Assembly: GCA_943330705.2 (NCBI GenBank)
Contig: CALQIT020000014.1
Location: 1 to 47,832, forward strand
DNA: 47,832 bases
Direction of reading: 5' to 3'
From: Streptomyces griseus
GTDB lineage: Bacteria > Bdellovibrionota > Bdellovibrionia > Bdellovibrionales > Bdellovibrionaceae
Shown here: positions 34,351 to 44,295 of the stretch, in pieces
Layout of the letters: each line of letters begins with the position of its first letter
Position numbering within the stretch: the first letter of the stretch is position 1
The notes under the pieces: generated by a model
Seen by the model: only the letters and a program-made list of their open reading frames with translations
Told to the model about the DNA's origin: nothing
Database searches by the model: none
Made by a program: the position numbers and the translations under genes

Positions 34351-35298
34351 ATCTACAACACCATAAAGAATATCGGCGACAAGGTTCATTAGTAGAACCA
34401 TGGAAACAGAAATCATAAAGCTTATCATAGCTACGTTAAAATCATTGGCGATAATCGAATCGTAAACCAGTTTGCCGACCCCTTGATAGGCGAAAACTGT
34501 TTCGGTGATCAGCGCCCCAGAAAATAGCGAAGAAAAACTAAGTGCCAAGATTGTAATTAGGGGAATCAAAGCATTGCGAAATCCGTGTTTCCAAACAATG
34601 GCACTGTAGGATAGCCCCTTGGCCTTTGCTGTGCGAATGTAGTCATTGCGCATGGCCTCAAGCATTGAGGATCGGGTAAAGCGCAAAAACCTACCAATCT
34701 GTAAATAGGCTAAAGAAATAGTTGGTAAAATTAAATATTTTGGCTGCACGATGTTCGACCAAAAGCTATCGCTGGCCTCGCCGATGGTAAAAGTTCCGCC
34801 TGCTGGTAGCCATCCTAGGGTCACTGCGAAAGTAATGATCAAAACCATCGCAAGCCAAAACGAAGGCACCGAGATCCCCGCAAAAGCTAAAAAATTAATA
34901 AAGTAATCTAACTTAGTTCCTGCCCGCAATGCCGACAAAATACCCAATGGAATCGAGATGACTAGGGCGACCACCAAGGACATCAAAGATAAAATGAAAG
35001 TATTCATCAGTTTTGGCAACATCAGATCCTGCACCGGAACACGGTAGGTTCTGGAAAACCCAAGGTCACCCGACGCCAATGTGCTAGCCCAGCGAAAGTA
35101 TCGTTTGTAGACCGGTTGATCCAAACCGTAAAGGTTGCGCAGCCGCTCGATGTCGGCGGATGTGATTTTAGGATTTGATTGGATCATGAGCTCGACCGGA
35201 TCCCCTGGCATCAGAGTCATAATATAGTAGCAAAAATAGGAAAGCAGCACGATGACCGCCATAGTTTGCATCAATCGTCGAGTGATATAGGTAGTCAT
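34330..35298 (-). CDS. oppB: Oligopeptide ABC transporter permease OppB
   Basis: 322 residues with six transmembrane helices, of the usual OppB/DppB length. The EAA loop reads E-A-M-R-N-D-Y-I-R-T-A-K-A-K-G-L-S, and the N-terminal R-R-L-M-Q-T and G-D-P patterns fit. ATG 35298 starts three bases after the oppF stop, with a ribosome site inside oppF. Its last codons lie in a 22-bp tandem duplication. Forms the permease heterodimer with OppC. Confidence 0.95.
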   Translation of the reverse strand: MTTYITRRLMQTMAVIVLLSYFCYYIMTLMPGDPVELMIQSNPKITSADIERLRNLYGLDQPVYKRYFRWASTLASGDLGFSRTYRVPVQDLMLPKLMNTFILSLMSLVVALVISIPLGILSALRAGTKLDYFINFLAFAGISVPSFWLAMVLIITFAVTLGWLPAGGTFTIGEASDSFWSNIVQPKYLILPTISLAYLQIGRFLRFTRSSMLEAMRNDYIRTAKAKGLSYSAIVWKHGFRNALIPLITILALSFSSLFSGALITETVFAYQGVGKLVYDSIIANDFNVAMISFMISVSMVLLMNLVADILYGVVDPRISYQ

Positions 35299-35301
35299 GG
35301 A

Positions 35302-36297
35302 TTAGCTTTCCTTTTCATGGGGCTGATACAGCCAACATGCGGTGCGATGGTCATGAGTCATTGCTGAGTGATTTTTTAAGTCAGGAATTTTTAAGCCGCA
35401 GACATCCATTTTTTTCGCGCAACGGGGATGAAATGTGCAGCCAGGCGGTGGATTGATAGGGCTTGGGACTTCGCCCGCAAGGCTTTTTTTGATCTGTTTC
35501 TTGCCCTCGGCCACCCGTGGGATCGCCGCCAAAAGAGCTTGCGTATAGGGATGTTCCGGATTGCTGAAAAGTTGTTCTCGCGGCGCAAGTTCAACAATTT
35601 TCCCTAAATACATTACGGCCACTCGGTCACACAAATGTTCAATCACCGATAAATCATGGGAAATGAAAAGGTATGTCAGTTTTAATTTCTGTTGCAGGTC
35701 TTTAAGTAAGTTTAAAATTTGTGCCTGGATTGAAACATCAAGGGCCGAGACGGGTTCATCGGCAATGATTAATTTTGGCTCTAGTGCAATGGCGCGGGCA
35801 ATACTGATGCGCTGTCTTTGGCCGCCTGAAAATTCATGCGGGTAGCGATTAACGTGCGATGCCTTTAAGCCAACGATTTGCAAAAGGTCTTTGACCCGAT
35901 CTAAACGCTGCTGCGAATTCAATAGTCCATGAATTTCAAAAGGCTGGGTCAGAACTTGCCCCACGGTCATGCGTGGATCCAGCGATGCATAGGGGTCTTG
36001 AAAAATCATCTGGATATCTTTTCGAATCTTTCTTAAATTGCTGCCTTTGGCGCGCAAAAAATCTGCGCCATTGAATTGAATTTCGCCGGCTGTTGGTTCG
36101 TAAAGTCGAATGATCGCCCTGCCAAGAGTTGATTTGCCGCAGCCAGATTCCCCGACCAGGCCTAAGGTTTCACCGCGACGAATGCTGAATGAGATATCAT
36201 CTACAGCTTTAACTTGGCCCACTTCCCGCAAAAGTAAACCTTTTTTGATCGGGAAGTATTTTTTTAAATTCTTAATTTCTAATAGATTATCCGTCAT
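35302..36297 (-). CDS. oppF: Oligopeptide ABC transporter ATP-binding protein OppF
   Basis: 331 residues. Walker [13 protein letters not shown] signature F-S-G-G-Q-R-Q-R, and Walker B L-I-I-A-D-E-P are all intact. The C-terminal oligopeptide-transporter domain contains the Cys cluster (G-C-T-F-H-P-R-C and two later Cys). It pairs with OppD to power uptake. The gene starts three bases after the oppD stop. Confidence 0.95.
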   Translation of the reverse strand: MTDNLLEIKNLKKYFPIKKGLLLREVGQVKAVDDISFSIRRGETLGLVGESGCGKSTLGRAIIRLYEPTAGEIQFNGADFLRAKGSNLRKIRKDIQMIFQDPYASLDPRMTVGQVLTQPFEIHGLLNSQQRLDRVKDLLQIVGLKASHVNRYPHEFSGGQRQRISIARAIALEPKLIIADEPVSALDVSIQAQILNLLKDLQQKLKLTYLFISHDLSVIEHLCDRVAVMYLGKIVELAPREQLFSNPEHPYTQALLAAIPRVAEGKKQIKKSLAGEVPSPINPPPGCTFHPRCAKKMDVCGLKIPDLKNHSAMTHDHRTACWLYQPHEKES

Positions 36298-36300
36298 CAG

Positions 36301-37272
36301 TTAGGACTCCATTGGGAAAAAGCACGCCACTTTGTGTCCCGAGCTAACATCAATCAATGGTGGTTTGTGGGCGCGGCACTGTTCGGTCGCACGTGGACAG
36401 CGATTGGTAAACGGACAACCTGGAGGCAACTCGTGCGGTGCAGGCACAGAGCCTTCGATGGTCATCAGGCGGTCGACTCGGTTTCCCAAGCGCGGCCGTG
36501 ATTTAATCAGGGCGTGAGTGTAAGGATGCCGGGGATGTAGAAAAATTTCTTGGGTTTTGCCGATTTCACAGGTTTGGCCGCCATACATGACCATGACTCG
36601 ATCAGAGATTTCCGAAATCACGCCAAGATCATGGGTGATAAACTGAACAGTCATATTCAATTTTTGCTGCAGGCTTTGAATGAGCTCTAGAATTTGCGCC
36701 TGAATCGTTACGTCTAGGGCGGTGGTGGGTTCGTCAGCTACCAAAAAAGTCGGATCGCAAGAAAGGGCCATGGCAATCATCGCCCTTTGTCGCATTCCCC
36801 CTGATAATTGATGAGGGTAGCTGGAGTAGCGTTGCGATGGGGACGGGATGCCGACCAAGGATAACATTTCAATGGCTCGTTCGCGGGCTTCTTGAGGGCT
36901 TCCTTTTTTATGACGTAAAACCTGTTCGTCAATTTGCTGACCAATTGTCATTACCGGATTTAGGGCGGTCATTGGCTCTTGAAAGATCATGGCCATTTCG
37001 CCGCCGCGGACAGTCTCCATGGCGGGATCTGATAGCTTAAGCAAATCACGGCCATTGAGCAGAACCTGGCCGCCAGTGATTTTTCCAGGACGTTCAATCA
37101 ATCGCATCAGCGAGAACGAGGTCACGGACTTGCCGCATCCGCTTTCGCCGACGATGCCTAGTGTTTCGCCTTTATAGATGTCATATGAGATTTTATTTAC
37201 GGCGTGAAAGGCCCCAAGTTTGCTGAAGAAGGTTGTTTCAAGTTGTCTGACACTGAGTATGACCTCTGACAA
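36301..37272 (-). CDS. oppD: Oligopeptide ABC transporter ATP-binding protein OppD
   Basis: 323 residues from TTG 37272, chosen because GGAGG lies five bases upstream; a longer frame begins at TTG 37284. Walker A G-E-S-G-C-G-K-S, signature L-S-G-G-M-R-Q-R and Walker B F-L-V-A-D-E-P are intact. The C-terminal peptide-transporter Cys cluster is also present. It lies directly downstream of sohB (about 27 bases). Confidence 0.94.
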   Translation of the reverse strand: MSEVILSVRQLETTFFSKLGAFHAVNKISYDIYKGETLGIVGESGCGKSVTSFSLMRLIERPGKITGGQVLLNGRDLLKLSDPAMETVRGGEMAMIFQEPMTALNPVMTIGQQIDEQVLRHKKGSPQEARERAIEMLSLVGIPSPSQRYSSYPHQLSGGMRQRAMIAMALSCDPTFLVADEPTTALDVTIQAQILELIQSLQQKLNMTVQFITHDLGVISEISDRVMVMYGGQTCEIGKTQEIFLHPRHPYTHALIKSRPRLGNRVDRLMTIEGSVPAPHELPPGCPFTNRCPRATEQCRAHKPPLIDVSSGHKVACFFPMES

Positions 37273-37299
37273 GAGCGCCTCCAAAACAATCCCAAGTCT

Positions 37300-38328
37300 T
37301 TATAAATATCTTTGCTTTTCTAAACGATTAAAGACCCTTAGCAAAGAACTCTCAACCGCTTTACCCAACACTTGTCCGAGTTTATCTTGCCAAGTTTGCT
37401 TGACCGAATAAGTAAGTTCAAAGATTGGTGTGCCTTTCTCAAAACTTAGCAAATAGTCGTCGCTAGTTTTTAGGCCATCGACAAGGCCCATTAATTTGGC
37501 CTCTTCGCCATACCAGTAATCACCAGTTGCCGCTTTGCTTAAATCCAGTTGCGGTCGAAATTTTTGCACATGTTGTTTGAACAGAACATGGGTTTCATTC
37601 AGTCTTTCAATGAAGTGCTCTTCGCCCTTGGCTGTTATTTCACCGAGCAGGCTGACCGTGCGCTTGAATTCACCGGCCGTGTATTCCTTAAAGTCGACGT
37701 CGAGCTTCTTTAAAACCTTGTTGAAGTTCGGCACCTGAGCAATGACACCAATGGAGCCAACAATAGCAAAGGGTGCCGCAAGAATTTGGTTTGCGACGAC
37801 CGCCATCATGTAGCCGCCACTTGCTGCAACCTTGTCAACGCATGCCGTTAGAGGGATCCCGCGTTCGCGAATTCGATGCAATTGCGAAGCGGCCAGCCCG
37901 TAACCGTGCACGACGCCCCCAGGACTTTCCAGGCGAATCACGACCTCATCTTGTGGACCTGCAGTTTGTAAGACGGCAGTGATTTCTTCGCGAAGTGAAT
38001 CCACAGCAGAGGCCCGAACATCGCCGTCAAAAGTCAGCACAAACACGCGCTTTTGGATTTTTTTATCGCCTTCTATTTTTGCCTGTTCTTTGTTTCTCTT
38101 CTTCTCAGCTTTCTGCTCGGCTTTTTGCTCATCTTTAAGCTCTTGCTTAGTGGCCGTGAAAGATCTGAGAAAGGATCCCAAGTCCTTATATTTTTTGTGC
38201 AGGGGCTCGACTTCAAGCTCGCTTTTTTGCGAGGCTCGGGCGACCAGGACCGCGATAAGCACAATCAGGCTTCCCAGGGACAATAAAATTAAGAGTGCTT
38301 TGGCTGCGAATATTGCAATTTCTTCCAT
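37300..38328 (-). CDS. sohB: SohB-type S49 membrane serine protease
   Basis: 342 residues. An N-terminal transmembrane helix (about 8-31) is followed by a Lys/Glu-rich coiled-coil segment (about 60-92) and an SppA/SohB protease domain. The Ser/Lys dyad is Ser170 (V-A-A-S-G-G-Y) and Lys222 (A-G-E-F-K-R). It is probably a periplasmic membrane-anchored peptidase that degrades signal peptides or misfolded proteins. As the first gene of the sohB-oppDFBC run it could be co-expressed with peptide import. Confidence 0.94.
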   Translation of the reverse strand: MEEIAIFAAKALLILLSLGSLIVLIAVLVARASQKSELEVEPLHKKYKDLGSFLRSFTATKQELKDEQKAEQKAEKKRNKEQAKIEGDKKIQKRVFVLTFDGDVRASAVDSLREEITAVLQTAGPQDEVVIRLESPGGVVHGYGLAASQLHRIRERGIPLTACVDKVAASGGYMMAVVANQILAAPFAIVGSIGVIAQVPNFNKVLKKLDVDFKEYTAGEFKRTVSLLGEITAKGEEHFIERLNETHVLFKQHVQKFRPQLDLSKAATGDYWYGEEAKLMGLVDGLKTSDDYLLSFEKGTPIFELTYSVKQTWQDKLGQVLGKAVESSLLRVFNRLEKQRYL

Positions 38329-38415
38329 AACCCAACAGTTGTAATGAATTACCAGGCTTTGGTCGAGAGAAAAAGTCGCTTGTGAGTAGCTTTTGCTGCG
38401 CTTATCCTATTGGCT

Positions 38416-39114
38416 ATGAATCGATTCGAAAAAAGAGTTCCCTGCCTATTCATCTTTGCCGCAATATTGTGCATGCTTGTCGTTGCAAGCGGGAATGACA
38501 ATGTAGAACAGGTCACGGAGTTAGATCGGCAAAAGGGGTATTTTGATCATAAAAAACGCATCGAAGAATTTGATCAACAACGACAAGCGGGTCTGGACGC
38601 AGTCAAAAAGCATCGCCTAGCTTGGGAGCAGTATCTTCACGCAGCCGTGCGTTCGTATAAAAAAATAAAAACCCAAGAAGAAAGAGCCCCGGATGAAGCT
38701 GGGCCTGACTTTCAGAACTATTTAAAAAATAAACACAAAGAATATGACGAGGCTGAAATCGCTCGAATTCGCTATGTAATTGCCCAGCAGAAAAAGTTGG
38801 CCGACGTCAAAGCCAGACTGATAAGTGAAGAAGAAGAACTGGGACTTGCCGGGCCAATCACAGGCGCGGAGCCTAAAGCAAAGCCGGTTGTGGGCTCAGG
38901 GGCGGGCGCGGGGGTGGGCTCAGGCTCTGCTGGTTCCCCGGGATCGAACCCAGTACCTCGGGATGAGGGCAATAGTGGTTTCGTGCCGCCAAATTCAGGT
39001 AACCAAGGTGGCCCTGATGTTTTTGAGCCAGAGATCCCTCCGCCGCCGCAAATGCCGATGGATAGTTTTGATGAAAGCATTCCGCCACCAATTTTTGATG
39101 AGCCTGAATTCTAG
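38416..39114 (+). CDS. Exported coiled-coil protein with a Gly/Pro-rich tail
   Basis: 232 residues from ATG 38416; no clear ribosome site. A signal sequence occupies residues 1-26. Residues about 30-145 are strongly charged and helical (coiled coil). Residues 150-232 are low-complexity, Gly/Ser-rich then acidic and Pro-rich (I-P-P-P-P-Q-M-P-M-D-S-F-D-E). The family is not recognised. It is divergent from sohB and may form a periplasmic adaptor or filament. Confidence 0.65.
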   Translation: MNRFEKRVPCLFIFAAILCMLVVASGNDNVEQVTELDRQKGYFDHKKRIEEFDQQRQAGLDAVKKHRLAWEQYLHAAVRSYKKIKTQEERAPDEAGPDFQNYLKNKHKEYDEAEIARIRYVIAQQKKLADVKARLISEEEELGLAGPITGAEPKAKPVVGSGAGAGVGSGSAGSPGSNPVPRDEGNSGFVPPNSGNQGGPDVFEPEIPPPPQMPMDSFDESIPPPIFDEPEF

Positions 39115-39177
39115 AAACTGCTTTGTATTCCTGGATCTAAGATTGTATTGATGAGGGTGACAACTGTAACAGGGGCA

Positions 39178-39888
39178 ATGATGACGAAGCCGAATCAAAA
39201 ACCAGAAAATGGATTGTTAAATATTTTGATCAATGTGGTGATTCCGGTTTTTATCCTCAATCAAGGATCAAAGCGGGTGGGACCACTTGTGGCTCTGCTT
39301 GTCGCCTTGGCGTTTCCACTAGTATATGGAATTTGGGACGCTTACAGCAGGAAGAAAGTGAATGTTTTTTCAGCCTTGGGTTTTATCAACGTAGCAATTA
39401 CGGGCGGGCTGGCGTTGGCAGGGCTTGGCGGAATTTGGTTTTGTGTGAAAGAGGCCGCTTTTCCATTTTTGATCGGAAGTTTTGTGATCGTATCAGCTTT
39501 TGGAAAAAAGCCATTCGTGCAAACTTTGTTGCTAAATCCATCGTTAATGGATCTGGAACTGGTCGAACAAAAACTGCAAGAGCGACAAGCCCAAGGTGAA
39601 TTCCATAAACATTTAAAAAGCTCAACGGTTTACCTTGCGGGTTCATTTTTTTTCAGTGCAGCGCTAAATTATTTTTTAGCAATAAAGATTTTTATTCCTT
39701 TGGATCCACTTCTTGATAGCACCGCGCGCTCGATTGTCTTAAATGAACAAATCGCAAAAATGACCAGCAGCTCGTTTGCCGTAATCCTTATCCCTTCCAT
39801 GCTAGTCCTGATGGCCATCCTATGGCATTTGCTCAGTGGGATAAAAAAACACACCGGTTTAACCACTGAACAGATTCTTAAATCTTAA
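39178..39888 (+). CDS. VC0807-like integral membrane protein
   Basis: 236 residues from ATG 39178, preferred because M-T-K-P-N-Q-K-P-E-N-G-L-L matches the family start; 39151 is an alternative. Six or so transmembrane helices are visible. The pattern N-I-V-I-P-V-F-I-L...F-P-L-V-Y-G-I-W-D-A and F-I-N-V-A-I-T-G-G-L-A-L resembles VC0807/septation-protein-A-like membrane proteins of unknown function. It lies 63 bases downstream of the coiled-coil gene. Confidence 0.65.
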   Translation: MMTKPNQKPENGLLNILINVVIPVFILNQGSKRVGPLVALLVALAFPLVYGIWDAYSRKKVNVFSALGFINVAITGGLALAGLGGIWFCVKEAAFPFLIGSFVIVSAFGKKPFVQTLLLNPSLMDLELVEQKLQERQAQGEFHKHLKSSTVYLAGSFFFSAALNYFLAIKIFIPLDPLLDSTARSIVLNEQIAKMTSSSFAVILIPSMLVLMAILWHLLSGIKKHTGLTTEQILKS

Positions 39889-39961
39889 AATGCAGGGGTT
39901 TGTTGAGCGCAATAATTTCCTTCTACGGTAAAACGTATATCGCTAAAGCACCTTGATTAGA

Positions 39962-40840
39962 TCAATTGAGGTACCGATCCATCGTTTGCTGCCCAAATTC
40001 TTGAATAGCCGCTAGTTGATTACAGTTTCGGCAGAGAAGGCGCAGATTGGCTGGGTCTGATGTGCCACCTTTGGCTCTTGGAATGATGTGATCAATTTCC
40101 AATGCATAATTTGAATCGCAGTTCTCACATCGGTTGTCGGCTTTCGAAAATACAGTTTTTGAAATCTGCGATTGTGACTGCGGATTGACGCGACGTTTTC
40201 TCGGCGCCGCGGTTTTTGCTTGGCCCCACTCAGTAAGCCCAAGATCACAAAGTTTTTCAAAAAGTTCCCCAAGTGAAAGGCTTGGATGCTTATGCGCGAG
40301 TAACCCCTTTAGCTTTTCGATTTTTTTCTGCAGGTCATTGGATGCGATAAATTTGAGTTCGATATGATTTTCTGAAATTTGCTTCATGCGATCTGGCTTT
40401 GCTGCAGCAACTGAAGAACTCATCGCCAGCGTCATTCGTTGCGCTTCGCGCACCGGTTTGTTGGCGATTTGCTCGAAGACAGCTAATTTTTGATCATGAG
40501 ACATTTCTCTATTTTGAATTTTCATTTCTTGTTTAAAGAGCGATTGTGCTAGACCAATATGAGTCAAAGAAATCTCACCACTTTCAATCTGCGCTGCGAT
40601 CTCAGGAATCTCCTTAAGAAGTCTCATTGCTGAAATACGCCGGTAGGCTTGATCTTCAGGGTAGCCGAGATGTCGAACAGCAAAGTCAAAAAGCGATTTG
40701 AACCCCAAAGTTGAAAATAGCCGTCGGCGCTCAATTTCGCGTAAGTGATGAAGAACCTTGATGAGCAATTCACGCTCTTCGCGTGCAAGTTTTTCAGTAT
40801 TTTGAACAAGTGCTGAATCGTTGATCGTCATTAAATTCAT
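39962..40840 (-). CDS. HNH endonuclease domain protein
   Basis: 292 residues. The N-terminal two thirds are helical (the DUF222-like region frequent in such genes). The C-terminal HNH nuclease fold carries C-E-N-C, then E-I-D-H-I-I-P-R, then C-R-N-C, giving two Cys pairs for zinc and the catalytic His in D-H-I. Function in the cell is uncertain: a mobile or defence nuclease, or DNA repair. A stand-alone gene downstream of a decayed IS-like segment. Confidence 0.88.
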   Translation of the reverse strand: MNLMTINDSALVQNTEKLAREERELLIKVLHHLREIERRRLFSTLGFKSLFDFAVRHLGYPEDQAYRRISAMRLLKEIPEIAAQIESGEISLTHIGLAQSLFKQEMKIQNREMSHDQKLAVFEQIANKPVREAQRMTLAMSSSVAAAKPDRMKQISENHIELKFIASNDLQKKIEKLKGLLAHKHPSLSLGELFEKLCDLGLTEWGQAKTAAPRKRRVNPQSQSQISKTVFSKADNRCENCDSNYALEIDHIIPRAKGGTSDPANLRLLCRNCNQLAAIQEFGQQTMDRYLN

Positions 40841-40947
40841 TTGGTAGCTTCCTTTTATAAAGGGTCGTCAAACATTTTTTATTCTGACGCAAAATTAATT
40901 TTTAGTTCTCGAGCGCCTGAACTCTTGATCGATAACCCCTTCTAAAT

Positions 40948-41133
40948 CTAGTGACAATTGATCCTTCCAGCGTCGTTAGTTAAGGCCATGTTATGGTAAA
41001 AAGCATACAGAGCAATGTGCAGCGCCAAGCGTTCTGGTTTTTTGGTCGTATTCCAGGTCCGACGAAAGAGCCGATAGCTTCTTGAAGCTCGTGGAAGAGT
41101 TGTCTTCGAAAGTACCCTCAATTGAGCGATCAA
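40948..41133 (-). pseudogene. Possible transposase C-terminal remnant
   Basis: A 61-codon reading frame with R-L-F-R-R-T-W-N-T-T-K-K-P-E-R-L and A-L-Y-A-F-Y-H-N resembles the C-terminal end of insertion-sequence transposases in which R-R-T is followed by a Tyr/His-rich helix. Upstream catalytic parts and inverted ends are missing. The similarity is weak and is judged by eye. Confidence 0.35.
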
Positions 41134-41155
41134 GATTTTTGAGCGATCAAGATTT
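41122..41155. repeat. 17-bp tandem duplication
   Basis: ttgagcgatcaagattt occurs twice in direct succession (41122-41138 and 41139-41155), exact. Confidence 0.92.
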
Positions 41156-41294
41156 TAACAACTGCATAGATAAAAGCATGCAGACGGCACTGTTTCATAA
41201 TGAAATTGCGAGTTAAATTAAGTACATGCATCGGTTTTCTGCCGGCTTGTTCTTTGCAGTTTAAGTTGTGAATCAAAACGCTCCGGGGGGAAGA

Positions 41295-43031
41295 ATGTCT
41301 CAACTTGTTACGAAGTTCTATTACATCGCACTTGCAGTTTCGATTTTCAATTCCATTTCGTGCACCAGGAATAATGCTTCTTCCGCGGGGGGCGAAGCGA
41401 CATTTTCTGCTGCGGTATTAGCTCCAAAAATTGAATCAATTCAATCGCGTGAAGCTGATTCCTCGAACGCACTCTTGTGGATAGCAATTAATGGAAAAAA
41501 TTTAAATGCGGATCTACTCAAAGCTGAACTCGAGCCTTTGAATGGACTCAATGCTTTAAGAGTTTCGGTTCAGGCAGAACAGATTTCTTCAGACTCTGTC
41601 CGGTTGACAGTTCCTTCGGGCTCCAGTTTAGCTAAGGGGTTGTACCGCCTTATTGTTTCAAACGCTTACGGCCAGGATTCAGCACTCGTAACAACTTTAA
41701 AAGGCGACACCGGAGCGATCGGTCCACTAGGACCGATTGGTTTAACGGGTCCGCAAGGGCCGATTGGTCTAACTGGTCCGCAAGGGCCGATTGGTCTAAC
41801 TGGTCCGCAAGGGCCGATTGGTCTAACTGGTCCGCAAGGAGCGATTGGTCTAACTGGTCCGCAAGGAGCGATTGGTCTAACTGGTCCGCAAGGAGCGATC
41901 GGTCTAACGGGTCCGCAAGGGCCGATTGGTCTAACGGGTCCGCAAGGAGCGATTGGTCTAACGGGTTCACAAGGAGCGATTGGTTTAACTGGTGCGACAG
42001 GCGCCACTGGCCTGGCTGGTCCCCAAGGCCCCGCGGGCGCGATGGGTGTGCAAGGGGTGAAGGGTGATTCTGGCACTCCTGTGTTTCCAAAGTGTCCGTC
42101 TCTAGGTAGCAACTATTGTTTTCAATTTGTTGTCGGTCCCGGCGGAAATGTTGAATACCCCGTCACATTCACAACCTTTGTAGACAGTTCGCTGGCAATT
42201 TCGGGCGGACCGATCGGAAACCCAGTGATTGATATCACGGATGCCCTGGTTGCGATCTTCCCGTCCAATTTAAAGACGATTCAAATTCTGCCCCATCCGT
42301 CATTGACCGGAAAGGCGTTTGAGTCTTACGGCACACTTTATATCAAAGTGAACCTCGACCGATTCGTGTCGCAAATGATGGCGACTTATGGCTCTAATGC
42401 TACAATACCGTCGCTCAACTTCAATGCACCTTTTTCGGGGAACAACCCAATTTTGTTTCTGACCGGCGAATCCGGAGGGGCCTACCAGCAATCGATTTCG
42501 GCCAACAATCTGACTGTCGTTAGCTATGGTTTGTCTGGAAAGCCACGCCTGACCATGGAAAAATCCCACTACCATGCATTGGGAGCAACAGCTCTTTCGT
42601 ATTTAAAAATTAACGAGGGCTCTTTAAATTTGCGTTCTAATACAAATTCGACGCCGCTGCTGACGACTTCGGGACTGCAACTTAGGGCAAGCGTCGTGAA
42701 CGAATTCTGCCCGCAGTGCATTGTCCAAGCCAGCTACACCGAAATCAGCGACTCAAAGGTCCATTCCAAACTGCTGCTGCTAAAAGCGACGCGGTTTTAC
42801 GCTGATAATTCTGCGCTGAAGGCGGTGGAGTTTCAAGGTGGATATCCCGATATTCGATTGACTGCCGTCAGAAACATCGCCAGTGAACCCTTAAGTTTTA
42901 TTTTAACCTATGCGCCGGCCATCACTGCGTCTTGTATCGGAAGCAGCATCTATGCGGGGGCCAGCAAAGATACATTAGCAGCCACTTTCCCGCCTGGAGA
43001 TTCACGAAATCGCGGATGCCTGTTTTACTGA
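41295..43031 (+). CDS. Lipoprotein with IPT/TIG-like domain and collagen-like repeats
   Basis: 578 residues from ATG 41295 (GGGGGGAAG immediately upstream; GTG 41268 lacks a site). A signal sequence leads to S-I-S-C with Cys23. Residues about 42-137 resemble an IPT/TIG immunoglobulin-like domain (N-G-K-N-L). Then follow about 118 residues of Gly-X-Y: ten 9-residue units (G-P-Q-G-P/A-I-G-L-T) and an irregular G-X-Y tail. The remaining 300 residues are beta-rich and resemble a parallel beta-helix; they end in a Cys near the C-terminus. It probably forms a surface-anchored trimeric stalk with an adhesive or enzymatic head (inference). Confidence 0.8.
   Translation: MSQLVTKFYYIALAVSIFNSISCTRNNASSAGGEATFSAAVLAPKIESIQSREADSSNALLWIAINGKNLNADLLKAELEPLNGLNALRVSVQAEQISSDSVRLTVPSGSSLAKGLYRLIVSNAYGQDSALVTTLKGDTGAIGPLGPIGLTGPQGPIGLTGPQGPIGLTGPQGPIGLTGPQGAIGLTGPQGAIGLTGPQGAIGLTGPQGPIGLTGPQGAIGLTGSQGAIGLTGATGATGLAGPQGPAGAMGVQGVKGDSGTPVFPKCPSLGSNYCFQFVVGPGGNVEYPVTFTTFVDSSLAISGGPIGNPVIDITDALVAIFPSNLKTIQILPHPSLTGKAFESYGTLYIKVNLDRFVSQMMATYGSNATIPSLNFNAPFSGNNPILFLTGESGGAYQQSISANNLTVVSYGLSGKPRLTMEKSHYHALGATALSYLKINEGSLNLRSNTNSTPLLTTSGLQLRASVVNEFCPQCIVQASYTEISDSKVHSKLLLLKATRFYADNSALKAVEFQGGYPDIRLTAVRNIASEPLSFILTYAPAITASCIGSSIYAGASKDTLAATFPPGDSRNRGCLFY
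41721..41990. repeat. Ten copies of a 27-bp collagen-type repeat
   Basis: 27-base units (ggtccgcaagggccgattgg...) run in frame; individual units differ by only a few bases, with alternating ggg-ccg/gga-gcg variants giving P/A at one position. The high identity at DNA level indicates recent slippage or recombination. Confidence 0.92.
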
Positions 43032-43040
43032 GTCCAAGTT

Positions 43041-43073
43041 TAAAAAGAAAGCCCGCAGCCTTGGGCGGCGGGC
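43041..43073 (-). terminator. Intrinsic terminator of rsgA (minus strand)
   Basis: GCCCGC and GCGGGC at 43051-43056 and 43068-43073 form a G/C stem; the minus strand continues TTTCTTTTTA. It lies 38 bases after the rsgA stop and 20 bases after the collagen-like gene's stop, so it may serve both. Confidence 0.75.
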
Positions 43074-43110
43074 CTTCAGCTACTTTTCACCTGTCGGGAT
43101 CTCGACGGGC

Positions 43111-44118
43111 TCAGCGGGAATACTTATTCTTTTTTCGTCGTGGGTCGGCCTGGGCCGTCTCTCCAGAATACTGTTGCCAGCGTTCCGTGCGCAAAGTTCC
43201 ATTTTTAAGGGCGGCTAAAAGCGCGCAGCCGGGCTCGTTTTTATGGGTGCAGTTTGTAAATTTACAGAGCAGCTCCAAATCTTTGATGTCGGAAAAATCA
43301 TTATGTAAATCCTTGTTGGAGGCGACCGCGGAAACTTCTTGCATTCCCGGAGTATCGATCACTAGTCCTCCCCAGCGGGTGAAGCGCAATGTTCGTGCGG
43401 TCGTGGTGTGGCGACCCCTTGCTTCGGAAGTAACTGCTCCGGTCTTTTGTGCGTCGAACCCAAGCAAGTAATTGGTCAGCGTGGATTTGCCAACGCCGGA
43501 AGATCCCAGCAGCAGGCTGGTTTTACCCGGTGTAAAATAGCTTTGCAGCACGGCCATCGAGTCCGGGTCTTCCCTTGAGATCACCAAGGCCTCCACACCT
43601 TTAAAGCTGGCTTTGAACCTGTCGACGTAGGCAGCGGGATTGGCCGAAAGATCGGACTTCGTCAGCAGCAATATGGTTTGGCAAGCAGGCTCACGGCCGA
43701 GCTCTATGTAGCGCCCCAGACGGGGAAGATCGAAGTCTTCGTTCATCGAAGAAACGATGAACAGGTTATCAACGTTGGCCGCAATCATCTGCACGCTGGC
43801 TTGTGCGCCCGATTTTTTTCTTTGAATTGTATTCACTCTGCTCAGGATACGATGAATGGTGGCCTGGGTGTTGCCTTCTCCGCGTCGCAAGGCCACCCAG
43901 TCGCCGATCGCGGGAAAACTAGCGGGATCCTTAGCTGCGTCTTGGAATTTGCTCGTGATCGTCGCGTCTAACGTCTGTTCGGAGGAAACCTGGGCCTGAT
44001 AATGGCCTCGGCCTTGGCCGGTGATGCGCCCGGGAACGAAGTCCGCCTTGTCATCAAAACCTGCCTGAAAGAAATCGCTCCAACCAAGAGAAAGCAAAAA
44101 CGCCTCAGAAACTGTCAT
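43111..44118 (-). CDS. rsgA: Ribosome small-subunit GTPase RsgA
   Basis: 335 residues. An N-terminal OB-fold, then a circularly permuted GTPase: G4-type T-K-S-D precedes G1 G-S-S-G-V-G-K-S-T and G3 D-T-P-G-M. A zinc knuckle (C-K-F-T-N-C-T-H-(5)-C) follows. It matures the 30S subunit. The N-terminus is longer than in E. coli and fits the group with an extended OB-fold. AAGGT lies eight bases upstream of ATG 44118. Confidence 0.96.
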   Translation of the reverse strand: MTVSEAFLLSLGWSDFFQAGFDDKADFVPGRITGQGRGHYQAQVSSEQTLDATITSKFQDAAKDPASFPAIGDWVALRRGEGNTQATIHRILSRVNTIQRKKSGAQASVQMIAANVDNLFIVSSMNEDFDLPRLGRYIELGREPACQTILLLTKSDLSANPAAYVDRFKASFKGVEALVISREDPDSMAVLQSYFTPGKTSLLLGSSGVGKSTLTNYLLGFDAQKTGAVTSEARGRHTTTARTLRFTRWGGLVIDTPGMQEVSAVASNKDLHNDFSDIKDLELLCKFTNCTHKNEPGCALLAALKNGTLRTERWQQYSGETAQADPRRKKNKYSR

Positions 44119-44295
44119 GTAGCTACCTTAAATGGTAGTGCGTGAGAGTGCCAGAACCATTTTCCCCAAATGTGCCTTTCGCAGCAGTAAGAGGGTTCCC
44201 GTAGCTCTAGCTGTTTGTCCAGATTGGCGCGGGGTCTTTCAACAGAGTCCGACATCGGTTAATCTAAAGATCGGTAGGCATAGCGCGGGATTTAG

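Larger units (their letters stand above)
40841..41294. other. Intergenic stretch with a transposase-like remnant and tandem repeat
   Basis: No intact gene. It contains the transposase-like fragment at 40948-41133 and a 17-base tandem duplication. ORFs on the plus strand here show no protein character. Confidence 0.5.

Noticed and set aside
38772-39080. Minus-strand Ser/Pro-rich frame
   Set aside because: Shadow of the Gly/Pro-rich tail of the coiled-coil gene on the plus strand.
41650-42112. Two long minus-strand frames of about 147 codons opposite the collagen-like gene
   Set aside because: They are low-complexity shadows caused by the 27-base repeat; the plus-strand frame has a ribosome site, a signal sequence and flanking domains.
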